From Symbiodinium microadriaticum (taxonomy: Eukaryota > Sar > Dinophyceae > Suessiales > Symbiodiniaceae): a DNA stretch of 64,000 nucleotides. Where the stretch lies: the NCBI GenBank assembly GCA_001939145.1, contig LSRX01000544.1:425808-489807 (forward strand), written 5' to 3'. A program made the position numbers and the translations under genes. The notes beneath the pieces are model-generated. The model worked only from the letters and a program-made list of their open reading frames with translations. It did not search any database and was not told where the DNA came from. Below, piece after piece: positions 23,780-37,100 of this stretch (position 1 is the stretch's first letter; each line of letters begins with the position of its first letter).

Positions 23780-25097
23780 GTACCCTGACCGTTCATGTTG
23801 AAGCCTAGCCCTCAACAATTTAGACAAAAGCGGTGCTCGGGTTTTATGTTGCCGAGGATTCAGGAATGTGGAATCTCCTGCAGTCAGCGGTTTGAATTTA
23901 AGCATCAAGATCGGCGGCGTATCTTTCGTTGTTTCGCTTCTGTTGGCCTCAGGCTGTGAATCCTCCTTGGCCCGGGTGGTGGCTGAGGTTAAAGCGGTTT
24001 CAGGGTGTGGGGCTTCGGGATGAAAGCCTGCTGAGCCACAAAAGCCCCTGAGCTCTTGAACCTTTGGCGCGTCATTGCAGGCCAAAGCACTAAACAGATT
24101 GGGAAAAAGGTATTTTTCCCCCTAAACATATTGGTGAATGAATGCTTCGTCCCCAATATGTTTAGGATTTGGCTACTAGGCTTCGGTCAGCGCTGAAGAT
24201 CAGGAGTACCCCGCTCGACTTTCTGAAGAGCTCCTTTTGCGTTTCAAGGTTTTAGGGCTTCTCGGGTAGAGAGATTAGGGCCGATTAGGGCTTGCAGGGT
24301 TTAGGCTTTAGGGGACAGTGGCTACAATTTATGTCCTGATGTTGTTTGCCAATCTCGGCTGTATCTAGGCTTCGCGGTTCACACCGAAGATGAGAAGGTT
24401 CGAGGCTTCAGGAGGCCAGGAAGTTCTACAAGTATATTATAGCATATTATGGCTTATTATGGCATATCATAGCATATTGTAGTGTATTGAATTGTAGTAT
24501 TATAGTATACCCCCCAAACCCTACAAGTGGCCTCCAGCCGAGTGCACATGCACAGTCTTGGCTTGTAATCTGCCGCACCCTGAACCCCAAGCTACATTTT
24601 AGGGTTTAGGGTACACAAGTCTCATTCCTGGATACAGTCCGCAAAACCCCGAACGCAACTTGAACCCTAATTCTGCCGCAAGTAGTGGATACAGGTCACG
24701 AAGCCACCCAGTCCCCAACCCCCTAAGCCTAGCCCTAGTACATGGTTCAAATTCAACCCAAAACTAACAACCTATATATCAGCGGACCCCAAGAGGAGCC
24801 CAAAACTCCCGACAAAGCCCACCTCAAACAACAAACCCTAACACCTGAAGCAAAGAAGAATGCCAAGATCATGAAAAGTAAGTAAGTCTTCAGCCCTGAA
24901 CCCTAGACCCTAAGCCCCTAAATCCTAAATCCTGAATAGCCCTTAATCCTAAACCCTAAACCCCTAAATCCTGAACCCTATAAATAACCTAAGGAAGTGG
25001 GGGCCAGCAGGGCTTCAAGGTGATGACGGAGATGAGGAACTACCTCCACACCCTGCACCTCTGGCTTTGGGTTAAGGGCTTTATAGGGTTTATTGGA

Positions 25098-25134
<37 letters not shown>

Positions 25135-28100
25135 TATAGTATATATAGTTTATAGGGCTTATAGGGTTTATAGGGTTTAAAGGGGTTTTGGGTCTAGGGT
25201 TTGGGCTTCCAGACTGGCTGTAGCGTGCGTGAGTTTCAGAGAATACGGGACCCTGATATGAACCTTAGCTATCATCCTTACCACAAACAAGGTACCCGGT
25301 GGCCGCGGCGATGGGCTTTCCGATAAGGGGTGCTTCTGGCTCTCCGACTTCGGCCTAGCCCCGGCCGGTCTTAGGTGCCGTAAGCCCGATGCTCTTGGGA
25401 GTGTTCCCCACGAGCAGGGTCGGAAGAAGGCTGCGCTTACACCTTTGCGCAGCTAGCTCAAGGTTTCTACCTGCAGCTCTCCGTTTCTAGCTGATGCAGC
25501 AGTCTGCATGTAATCTTCAACCCGGCACCTTCGAAGCCCTCGCCTTAGGGTTTTTGGAAGGGAAGGCGGGGGTATAAGTCTGGTTTATGTCATGGAGTTC
25601 TTCGGTTGTGGTATGACATCTTGAGGCTGTCGGGCCCTTGAAGGCTCAAGATCCCGAAGACTCAGGCAAGTGGTGGATCTGCAACGAGAGGGCCCGGAAG
25701 CTGCACTGAAGTGGTGGGAAAAAACTGGCCTGAGGTGCACGGTCGTTGGGTTTCTTTTGAGGGCTCTAGGTCTAGGTATAAGTTCAACCGACCTTCAGAC
25801 TTCTGGCTTCACTGCGGTTCAGGGCTTCGGGAGTTTTTGAGCTGAAAAGAACTTGGGTTAAAACAACTCCAGTGTTTAAATTGTGTTTTTTTCAGTGCTC
25901 AGGTGGGTCGCAGTTGCTCCGGGTTGATCGGCTCTACGGCTCTGGGGTTTGGGAAAGCCCCGAAAACCTCGGAAGCTCCCGTATCTATACCTTTCCTGGA
26001 GGTACCGTATCCTCGTCTGTGGCGGTGACGGAACTGTCGGCTGGGTTCTCGGCGCTCTGTACCAGTTAGATGCATGGCGACCTTTAGAACGTGTTGAGCT
26101 TCAGCATCCTTCCTGGTTTGGCTCTAGAGGCCAAACGACAACTGCACCCCAAGTCCGCAAGCCCAAAAGGCTCGACCCTTATCCCCCGAAACCCTCGTTT
26201 TAGGTGCCGTTTTCTGCCCCGTCTGGGGCGGGTAGACCTCGAAACCTCCTGAGCTCAGGAGTTGGCCTACCTGCCTCCTGTTGGAATCCTTCCTCTGGGC
26301 ACCGGGAACGACCTGGCTCGAGTCACAGGACCAGCAGAAGATCAGGATAAGTTGGTGTATTTCTTCTTGAAGTTAAATTTGGAAAGCCTGAACCCATAAG
26401 TTTAGCTTTGAGAACCGAAAACCTAAAACCCTTAGGTTTAGTTTTGAAACCCAAAACCCCAAGCCTTAAATCCCGACAGTTTTCATAGCGGCCCGCATGT
26501 TCGGAGGATGGGGAGGTGGCTTTACAGCTTCCAGCGTTCTTCCCGTCCTGCAGCGAGTGAACGAGGTCGCAGACCCCTGATTCGTTTGAAAACGAGTTTA
26601 GAGGTCGCAAAACAGCGTGGTTTTCCTAAATACTTAGCTGATAGTATTGTAGGCACAGTACAAGCTCCAAAGCTTCATTGTAATTATTTTGGCTTCTATG
26701 TCAGGCTGGATTTGGAGACTTACATCGGGTGTGGGGTTGGGTTGTGGGCCGTTCAAGTCTTAGTGTCATCACGCCAGTCTAGATGCCCAAACACCACGAG
26801 GACGACGACCACTGTACCGGCGGGATAGCGCATTCTACTATTCTACCGACACCCTAATACCGCAGTGCTTCCCCATGTTGTCTGGTGAGTCGTGTTCCTT
26901 TCACCGAGGCCCGAAAATACTTCCCCCAGCAATTCCCTCCCCACCCCCATGTGCTGGCGGGATTCTGTATTCTGGAATCTAGAAACCCTGACCACGATGC
27001 TTCCCGCCTTGTCTAGCGGGTTTCGAGAGTTTTAAGGGCGCCCGGCGCCAACATTATAAGTGTGCTTTCCGGAGGATGCCGCCGCATGACTCTGCAAATA
27101 AATGCAAACAATGGGACATGAGTTCGACTATGTGCCCAGCACGGAATGTTCCGTCCTCACCACGCCCCTCGCGCCGACCCTGGCCGATTCACCCCAAAGT
27201 GTTACCACACTTTTGTTGGATACATACATACCTACTTCTTATGCGGCGATGAGGTAGATCATATGTCTTATAGATACCTACCTACCTACATAAGTGCCTA
27301 TGTACCTAGGCGTCAGATACGGTTGCAGTTGAGAAAGCCCAAATGCCCCCCTAGACCATAAGCCTTGAACCCTCAACCCTCAGACCCCCTTTAAGGGACT
27401 TTAGGGGACCCCAAAAGGGACCCTACGCAGACCCCTATAGACCTCCAGGTGTTCGTTGCCGGGCTTTGAGGTTTTAGCTTTGATGCAGAGCCGAGCCGTA
27501 GTCCCCACGTCCCAAGAGTTTAGGGTTGAGGGTTTAGGGCTCCCATCCCACACTCCATACCCTAAACAGTAAACCCCGCACCCCAAGCAGCCTCAACACT
27601 TGCATCCCAAAGCATAAAGCCCCAAAGAGCACCAAAAGCCCAAAAGGCAGAAGCATGGCAGAGAAGGAGGGACTTCGGAGTTCGAGTCGATTTTGTGTGA
27701 GCGTTTAGGGTTGGAGGCCTTACCCTTTATATAAGTCCTTTAACAAGTATAGGTTATTTGGGGTTTCGGAGGTCTAGGTCAAATTTCGGGGCTTGAAGGG
27801 TTGGGGCTTCAGGATTCGGCTCCCAAAATGCTTTGGGACCAAAGCGTAGGCTCATGCTGAGCTGCTCGACCGCTGGACGGTGCCTTGGCTTCCAAGACAG
27901 AGCTGACTCATAGGCTCCATAGTTCCTTTTTTTCTGGCATGTATTTAGGATCCTATAAGGTAATCCCAAAACGGAACTACTATGGAGCCTATGGGTATCG
28001 GTATTTGCACAAGGTGTTGACATTTATGATTGCGCATCGGGCTGCACAGGGGCCTTGATAGTCGGTCGGACTCGGGAGAACAGGGTTTGAGTGTATGCGG

Positions 28101-31100
28101 TACAGTGTAAGTATAAGTATACGGTAGCTCGCAGCCGGGATGCCTTTTCCTAGTCCTTCCGACCCCCCTCCGCTGTTTTTGTTTCAACCCTCGAGTCCTT
28201 TCCGTTGAACCACAAGCCGAAGCCTCGACTCTAAGCCCCAGAGCCCGAAGAAAAGGGCCCCCGGCACAGAACCCCTAGAAGCCCTGAGATCCCTCATGGT
28301 ACCCCCTGTCTTTTTTTGAATTTCCGGCTCTAGCCTGAAGAGGCTCAGCGTGGCTTGGGGTCTAGAAACAAGCCCTACACCCTAAACTGTAGACCCTAAG
28401 CCCCAAGCAATAAATTCGGGCCAAGGGTCCGGCCTACGAAAGGTGCTCAGAATGACATGTTGAGCAGCGCGGGAGCCTATGCTAGGGCTCCAAACCTAGA
28501 ACTCCAACATCTTAAGCCCTGAAGTGTATTTAATTCGATAGCCCCCGAACCTGAAACCTCAACTCGCGCTCTGACTCGCCAGAGACCTTTCGGGTTGAGG
28601 ATTTTGTTGTCTAAGGTGTAGGGTTTAGTGTTTAGGGTTTACGCGCCTGAGGGCTTGGGTCTTGACCCCTGGAAAATGCGAGAGCAAGGATCGGTAAGCT
28701 ACATGCTACGGGGTGAACGGGGATCCAGCCGTGCCGAGCAAATTCTTGCGCTTCGGTGATTTTCAACTGAGCCCAGGTAACCTCCAGCAGCCTGCCTTGC
28801 ACGGATCCTTTCTGGGGAAGGGTAGGTGCCAGAAAAGGGAACACGAAGGAAGGATTCTTGCAATCTGATCCCGGGGCACAGCTGGGCTGAAGTTCCCAGG
28901 TACGTACGTCCGTGCATTGTCTGGCATTTGAATCTAGAGGGAAGGCAAAAGCCAGGTGCCAGACCCTAAACCCCTTTTAAAACCTTATAAACCTCAACCC
29001 CGAACACCCTAAGCCCTAAAGCCTCGACTCCATAAGTGAAACCCCCAAACCCTTAAAAACTTAAACCTAAAGCCTAAGCTCCAAACATAAAGCCCATGCA
29101 GACCCTAAACTCCGAATTCGATAGATCTATATACCTTCAAGCCACAGATCCCAAGTTCGGGCCTCAAGCTTCGGGCCGATTTGTATATTTGTGTGTCTTC
29201 TTTGAGGTTTTAGGAAGTTTAGGGAGTTTAGGGTTAAGGTTAAGGGCCTCTTCTTTCGCCACTTCTCCTTCGCACGGACTGGGCTTCGGCTGTTGCTTTG
29301 GTAGGAATCTCCCATTTTAGCTCTTGTAGAACTAGACCATACTACTATCCCATACCCCAAGAAATCGTTGAGGCCCCCAATGTTGCATACATTACACTGC
29401 CGAGCCAGAAACATCAAGCCTTCAACCCTCAACCTGCAGGGTTTCGGTGCAACAAGGGGCGTGGGAGGGTTTCGGTGCTGAAGTTCAGGTTTCCGGAGTT
29501 CGGGTCACGGTTGAGGATTTCATAGGGCCCTGAGGGTTTAGGGTCGTTAGGGGGGTTTAGGGCCTCTAGGGTTTTACGGAACCCTAAACCCTAAACCCCT
29601 AAAACCTAAACCCCCAAACCTAACCCCTAAAACCTAAACCCCTGAACCCCCAAACCCCCAAACCCTAAACCCACCCAAAAACCCTAAGCCGTTTTAGGGG
29701 CCCTTATTAGGGTTTTTTGGGGGAACTTTCGGGGACCGAAGGTTGGCTGGAAGACCTCCGGCCCTCTTGGCTCACTGGCGGCACCTCCCAGGCTTCCCTG
29801 TTGCTGACGAGCGTAAGAAAGGGTGGTTCTCGAAATTTGGGGTCCCCNATTTAGGGCTTAAGGGTTTAGGGTTTAAGGTCTAGGGAGCTTATAAGGGTTG
29901 CCTCCGGCCCTCTTGGCTCACTGGCGGCACCTCCCAGGCTTCCCTGTTGCTGACGAGCGTAAGAAAGGGTGGTTCTCGAAATTTGGGGTCCCCCTTTTTT
30001 TGGGGTTCCTTGAAGGGATCTATGATAATCTAGAAGGTTATTAGAATGAGGGTTGCTTAAAGTGATGGGTATTTCTCTAAATGAGGGTCCCTTTAATTTG
30101 GATCCCCAGAATAGTAAGGCCCCGTGAAACAAAAGGACCCCAAAAGGGACCCCTACCCATACAGCGATGTGTTCGATCAATGTACGGGATATTGAACCGT
30201 ATAGCCTTTCAGGGTTCATGTGGTAAGGTAAGGCAAGCCTGTGGGGCTTGTGGGGCTGCGGACTGGTTCTTAGTGCCTAGGGTGTCTGGGACTGACCTGT
30301 TTTTTTAAAGGAGCTGGACTGTGTCAAAGGATCTACGTAGAATCCGAGGTATCAGGAGCGTCGGTTCGCATGTGTGCTTTTCTATATCCCTCATGGATGG
30401 ACCTCCACCCGATTGCGCTCCAGTTGTTTTCGCGAAGGAGTTGCTGCTGTACTATGACAGCTAAACCCTATATCCTAAACCCTAAACCCAATATAGCAAG
30501 TTCTAAATTCATACATCATTCCAGGTTGTCAGTCCCACGCCCTCTACACCCCCTCGGCTCGAAATGCTGTTCATAGCCCCAAACCTTTACCGAAATCCCC
30601 TAAACACTCACCCCACCCCCACCCTCATCCTAATAGTAACAACTTGTAGTGCTCCTCCAATGACCCCCTATAGCACCCCTTAGACTTGGTACCCCAAGCA
30701 ATACCCCTCACCAGCACCCCATAGTGGTAGCACTTCAGAGCACCCCTTGATAGCATGTAAAACCAATAGCCAATACCTAAACCCCCCAAAAGTAGGTAAA
30801 ATCATGGCCCAAAACCCATAAAAAAAGAATACCTAAACCCGCAGAAGTAGGTAAAATAATAATGGCCCACAAAACCCATAAGAAGAGGCGATGATTCTAC
30901 ATACCTTCTGGGGTTCCGGGTAGAGTCAGGTGAAGGAGCGAAGGCTGAAGCCCATGGTGATGAGCAACTACTTCGGCATAGGCGCCCCCCACCGCAGGTC
31001 TCTGCTTTTTTGGGGGCTTCCGGTTTTTGGGGCCTGCGCAGGGCGTCTGGGTTTATAGGGCTTGGGGTTTAGGGCTGAAAGGCCAAAGGTTTTGGGTTTC

Positions 31101-34100
31101 AGGGAATTGCGCCGTCTCGGCGTTTCAGGGAAGAAGGTGTTTTAAAAAAATCAGAGTTCAGGCTGAGAGTTTAGGGACCCAAGGATCGGTTTTGGGTGCT
31201 TGAGAACCTGGCTCGGATGATCCATCGTACTCTTTACAGGGTTTAGTCATCCTCTACTTGAGGGCTCATTGTGCATTGGCTGTAAGTTTGGGCTGCGAGT
31301 GGGTAAGTTGTTTGTTCTTTCGGGCCCAGAAGCAGGTACTCAAGTCAGAGTTACAAGAATCTTCCGCCCTCTACGGCCCTAAACTCACGGGCTTTATGGC
31401 AAAGGCCGGCTTAGGGTTCCCGAAGACCTAGGACCTTTAAACCCTAGAGCCGTAGATGCTGGGCCTCAGGGGTTCCACGGGTTTCATTTTGGGTCCAGCG
31501 AGAACCTTAGAGCCTAGGCGTCGATGCAGCCGTGGCACTGGACTTCCATCAGATGCGAGAGCGCCGACCCGAATGGCACCTTGCTGGCATTCTGATGTTT
31601 TTTGGGGGTGTCTGGGCAGCCTGAAGGCTGGATGTTTTGAGTAGTGGTATCCCCTTCAAGGTTTCCGGTTCCTTTAAAGGTCTTAAAGCGGTGTGCAGGG
31701 TTTATAAGGGTTTGGGACAAAATTTGGTAGCGACATCCCCTTCTAGTCCCTGTATAACTATAGGCGGTTCCGGCATGGAGGGTTCCACTAGCATTACATG
31801 CAGCTTACCCGGCTTACCCATTAGCCTCTGGCGTTTTAGTCGTCCGGCTTGACGCATCGGCACCCGAACCGGCGACCCCATACGTGCTCCTTCATTGCTG
31901 GCTTGAAAAGTGGAAACAGTAGCGATCTATACACAACAGTCAGACTAAGACCTTGGACTAGGCCTCATAATTCCAGGTTTATCGGGGATTTCAGATACTG
32001 TATCAATACACCCACTCTGTGAAAATCGGTTCCCCGAATAGTCCATTTCGAGCTGTTGTTTTTCGCGTTCCTCTAAACACTCTCGTCTCTTTCGAGCGGT
32101 TTGCTGAGCGTTTCTAAAACACTCGAATAGTCCCTTTCCTACGAATTGCGGCTTGCTCGAATACTCTAGTCCTCCTATTCGCGGTTCGGCCTTTGTTTTT
32201 CAAGCGCGCTAATCCCTTTCGTGCGGTTTGGTATGCTCCCTGTTTCTCAAACTCTAATCCTTGTTTCTCAAAAACTCTGATCGCTTTCGCGCGGTTTTCT
32301 CCTTTTTTCTCAGATACTCTAGTCGCTTTCGAGGGGTGCACACCCTGCTTCTCCACTACTCCACTCTGGTCCCTCTCGAGCGGATGGCTTGCTCCCTGTT
32401 CTCACATATTCTATTCTATAGTCCCTTTCGAGCGGTTTGCTGGTTGCTTCTCACATGGTCTGGTCACTTTTCGACAGGTTTGCTCCCTGTTTCTCTACCC
32501 TAATCCCTTTCTAGCGGTTTTTCAGTGTTTCTCAACATTTCTAGTTCTTTTTGAACGGTGTACTTCCTGTTTCTAAAATACTCTACTCTGGTCCCATTCG
32601 AGCGGCTTTCTCCCTGTTGCTCAAATACTCTAGTCCCTTGCGAACGATCTGCTCCGTGCAAGGGCAAAGCGCAAATCGCTCAACAATGACTAGAGCATGT
32701 ACGAACCAGGAGCAAGCCGCTCAAGGGACTGCAAGTGTTTGAAAAACCAGGAGCAAGCTGCTCGAAATGGACTTGAGTATTTGAGAAACAGGGAGCAAAC
32801 CGCTCGAAAGGGACTTGAGTATTTGAGAAACGCGTAGCAAGCCGCTTGCAATGGACTGCTCGAGAGTGACGCGAGTATTTAAGAAACACGGAGCAGATCG
32901 TTCGCAAGGGACTACAGTACTTGAGGAACGTTGAGCAACCCGTTCGAAAACACCAGGGAGCATAGTGCTTGAAAGGGACTAGAGTGTTAGAGAAACAGGG
33001 AGCAAGCCGCTCGAAAGGGACCAGAGCGGGGTATTTTAAAAACAGCGTGTAAACCGCTCTAAAGTGACTAGAGAGTGTTTGAATTACAGGGAGCTAACCG
33101 CTCGAAAATGATGTGAAACAAGGAACATTTCGCTCGAAAGGGACGGACACCAGAGTTTGAGAAACCGGGAGCAAACGGTTCAAAAACAAGTAGGTTGTTT
33201 CAGAAACAGGGAGCACGCCCTGAAGGGATTAAAGCATTTGACAAACATGGACCAAACCGCCCCGAAACGATTGTAGTGATTGCAAAACAAAGAGCAAGCC
33301 GGAGAGTTTTGAGAAACAGGGAGAGAAACAAGGGGCAAACCGTTCGCAAAGGACTAGATTTTTGAGAAATTGGGAGCAGACGGCTTGAAAGGACTACAGT
33401 GCTTGAGAAACAGGGAGCCATCATCGGCTCGATAGGCGCTAGAGTATTTGATAAACAGGAAGCAAACCGCTCCAAAGGGGACTAGAGTGTTTGAGAAGCA
33501 ACGAGCAAACCGTCGGAAAGCCATAGAGTATTTGAGAAGCAAGGAGCAAACCGCTCGAGAAGGGACTGCAGAATTTACGAAGCAAGGAGCAAACCGCTCG
33601 AAAAGGACTAGGAGTTAACTAGGGTTTTTGAACAACAGGGAGCAAGACGCTCGAAAAGGGACTAGAGTATATGAGAACCAGTGAGCAAACCGCTCGAAAG
33701 GGAGTGCAGTTATTGAGAATCAGGGAGCAGGCCGCTCCAAGCAACCAGCTCGAAAACAACAGAGGGGTTTACTCTCGAAAGGGAATAGAACGTTTGAGAA
33801 GCAGGGAGCTAAATGCCCGAAAGGAACCAGCCTGAAGGGGAATAGAGTGTGCGAGAATAAGGGAACCAACCGCTGGAAAAGGACCACGGTATCTGAGAAA
33901 CATGGAGCAAACCGCTCGAAAGTTTTCTAGAGTGTTTGAGACCAAGGGAGAGAGCCGCTCGAACGCAACCAGAGTAGAGTATTTGAGAAACAAGTATACT
34001 CTCGTCCCTTTCCTGCGGTTAGCTTTTTGTTTTCCAAAGACTTTCGCCCCTTTCGAGCGGTATGCTCCTTGTTTTTATTTCCGAGCGTGTTGTTCCCTAT

Positions 34101-37100
34101 TTCTCAAAGACTGTAGCCCCTTTCGGGCGGTGTGCTCCTAGTGTCTCAAACATTCTAGTCCGTTTCCAGCAGTTTGCTCCATTTTTTCTCAAATACTCGA
34201 GTCCCTTTCGAGCGGTTTGCTCACTGGTTCTCAAACAGTTAGTCCCTTTCGAGCGGTTGCCCTTTGTTTTTCGAATGCTGTGAACTTGGGCCCTAGGAGC
34301 AGTTCACTCCCTGTTTCTCAAATACTTTAGTTCCTTTCCAGCGGCCTGCTCCTTGTTTCTCAATCACTGTAGTCCCTTGCAAGGGCTTTGGTTTCTGTTT
34401 CTCAGATACTCTAAGTTTTTGTTGATCGGTTTCCTTGTTTTGCAAATACGCTAGTCCCTTTCGAGCGGTTTGCTCACATTTCTCACATACTCTAGTCCAA
34501 TTCGAGCGTTGTGCTATCTGTTTCTCGAATTATCTTTCGAGCGGCTTTGTTCCTTGCTTCTCAAAAATTCTAGCACCTTGTCGAGCAGTTTGCTCCTTGT
34601 TAGGACAGACAGGCAGCACTGCAAACAAAGTTGAGTGACAACAACACGTGGCATTAAGAATACGCTGGGCCTTATCGACAGCTTCAAGCCTCCCAGAGAC
34701 TGAAGGGTCTAACCGTTGGAGTGGACGTTGAGAGAGTCTTGAAGCGGGGGCTGTGGCTTTGGAGGCGGAGAAAGGAAGACGAAGGGTCGAACACTCACAC
34801 GGGCTCGACTGGGAGCTTGAGAGAGCTTGAAGAGTGTTTAAGGAGATTTGAAGGGCTTGGAAGGAAAAACGGAGGCTTCAAAGAGAGCTTGAAGACGGTT
34901 TACTCCTTGTTTCTTAAATACTCTAGTCCCTTTCGAGTGATTAGCTCCCTTTTTGTCGCACAGTCTCGTTCCTTTCGGAGGTGTTTTCACTGATTTTCAA
35001 AAACTCAAACGTTTTCGAGCGGTTTGCTCCCTGTTTCTCAAACACTCGAGTCCCTTTCGAGTGGTTTGCTTGTTGTTTTCGCAGGTACTCTCGTCCCTTT
35101 CGAGCAGTTTGCTCCTTGATTCTCAGATACTGCAGTCCCTTTTCAGCGCTTTGCTCCGTGTTTCTCAGGTACTCTAGTGACTTTCGAGCGGTTCCTCCCT
35201 GCTTCTCAAATACTCTAGTCCCTTTCGAGCAGTTTGTTTGTTGTCTAATTTTTTTCGAGCAGTTTGCTCCCTGTTTCTCAAGTAACCTAGTTCCTTTTCC
35301 GGGCGGTTTGCCCAGTGTTACTCAAATGCTCTAGTCCTTTTCGAGCAGTTTGCCCCGTTGTTTGACATGTACTGTAGTCCTGCTCGAACCGCTTGCTCAC
35401 CGTTTCGCAATGATTTTAGTCCTTTTCGAGCGGCTTGCTCCTTGTGTCTCAGATACTGCAATCCCTTTCTGGGGTGTGCTCCTAATTTTTCGACAGTTCT
35501 AGCCCCTTTCTTCGAGTGGTGTGCTCCCTGTTTCTCCAATACGCCAGTCCTTTTCGAACGGGCTGCTTATTATTTTTTCTTAAACATTCGAGTCCTTGTC
35601 GAACCGGTTGCTGATTGCTTCTCAAAAACTCTAACCCCTTTCGAGCGGTTTGGTTTCTCCATTTCTCCAGTCCCTTTGGAGCGGTTTGCTTGTTGAATCT
35701 CAGATACTCTAATCCAGCAGTTTTGTTCTTGTTTCTCATATACGCTAATATGTTTAGATCGGTTTGCTTTTTGTTTCTCAAATACTCTACAATAGATTCT
35801 AGTCCCTTTCGAGCGTTGTGCGCTTTATTTCTCAAATACTCGCATCCCTTTCGAACGGCTTGCTTCCTGTGTCTGAATTACTGCATTCCCATTAGGGCGG
35901 TTTGCTTCGTGTTCCTTTTGTTGCTCACTGTTTCTCCAACAAAATGATTTCTTTCGAGCTTGTTGCTCCCTGATATTCAAGAATTCTAATCCTTTCGAGT
36001 GCTTTGTTCCCTGTTTCTCAACTATTTGAAAGCGCCCTGTTTCTCAAATGTTCCAGCCACTTTTTTCAAATTGTTTATTCTAGTCCCTTTCGAGCAGTTA
36101 GTTCCCTGTTTCGGAGGTATTCTAGTCCTTTACACTCTACGTAATCCGTTTCGGGCGGTTTGCTCACCGTGTACCAACTACTGCAGCCCTTTTCGGGCGG
36201 TTTGCTTGTTGTTCCTCAAATACTCAGTCTCTTTTCGATCGGCTTGCCCCGCGGTTCCTCGTTTACCCTAGTCCCTTTCGGATTATGCTAGAATTTCCGA
36301 TTCAATGTGGATGTAAATTCGATATTACGCCTTTTCTGTGTGGGGTTCAGGAGCCCGGCTGGAGGGCTTAAATTTGAATTTAATGCTTTGCGGTCATTTA
36401 CGGTGGTGAAAGCATAAATTCGAATTGAATTCCACATTTAATCTGGTCCCGGTATGAAGGGATCTTGGCTTTGAATTTAATCTACCATGGGCTGGGGAGC
36501 CTTAAATTCGGATTTAAAGCCCCTTTCCTATGCAAGGGTTTTATTCGAGTTTAATNCCGCTCGAAAGGAACTAGGGAATTTTCAGCACAAAGAGCAAATC
36601 TGCTCGAAAGAGACTACAGAATCTGAAAGCAAGGAGCAAACCGCTCGGAAGGAACTGGAGCATTTCAGAGCAAAAAGCAAAGCGCTCGAACGAGGCTAAA
36701 GAGTTTGGAAAGAGAAAAGAGTCTGAGAACAAGAAGCATGCCGCTCGAAAGGAACTAGAGAATCTCAGAGCAAAGAGCAAATCGCTCGAAAGAGACTAGA
36801 GACTTTCGAAAGAGACTAGAGAAGTTCAAAACAAGGGGCAGACCGCTCGAAAGGAACTAGAGAGTTTCAGAGCAAGGAGCAAACCGCTCGAAAGAGGCTA
36901 GAGAATTTGAAAACAAGGAGCAAAACGCTCGAAAGGAACTACAGAGTTTCAGAAGAAGGAGCAAAGCGCTCGAAAACAACTATTGGATGTCGAAAGAGAC
37001 TAGAGAATCTGAAAACAAGGAGCGAACCACTCGAAAGGAACTAGAGAATTTGGAGGTGAAGGCACCAGGGAGGCTGCGATTCATGAGAAACAAGGAGCAG

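Noticed and set aside
23771..24085. 104-codon minus-strand ORF
   Set aside because: It lies opposite a kinase exon and intron and has no recognisable domain.
25237..25288. Exon-like island reading RIRDPDMNLSYHPYHKQG
   Set aside because: The flanking kinase exons (25054 and 25666) join in phase without it and it matches no kinase block; it may be chance or alternative.
25320..25375. WLSDFGLAPAG, resembling a protein kinase DFG motif
   Set aside because: No other kinase motif is nearby and the stretch lies in a diacylglycerol kinase intron.
30311..30464. Longer frame reading to a stop (ends LLLYYDS)
   Set aside because: A different frame in the same place splices in phase to the MSNYFGIG exon, so the longer frame was set aside, though it is protein-like.
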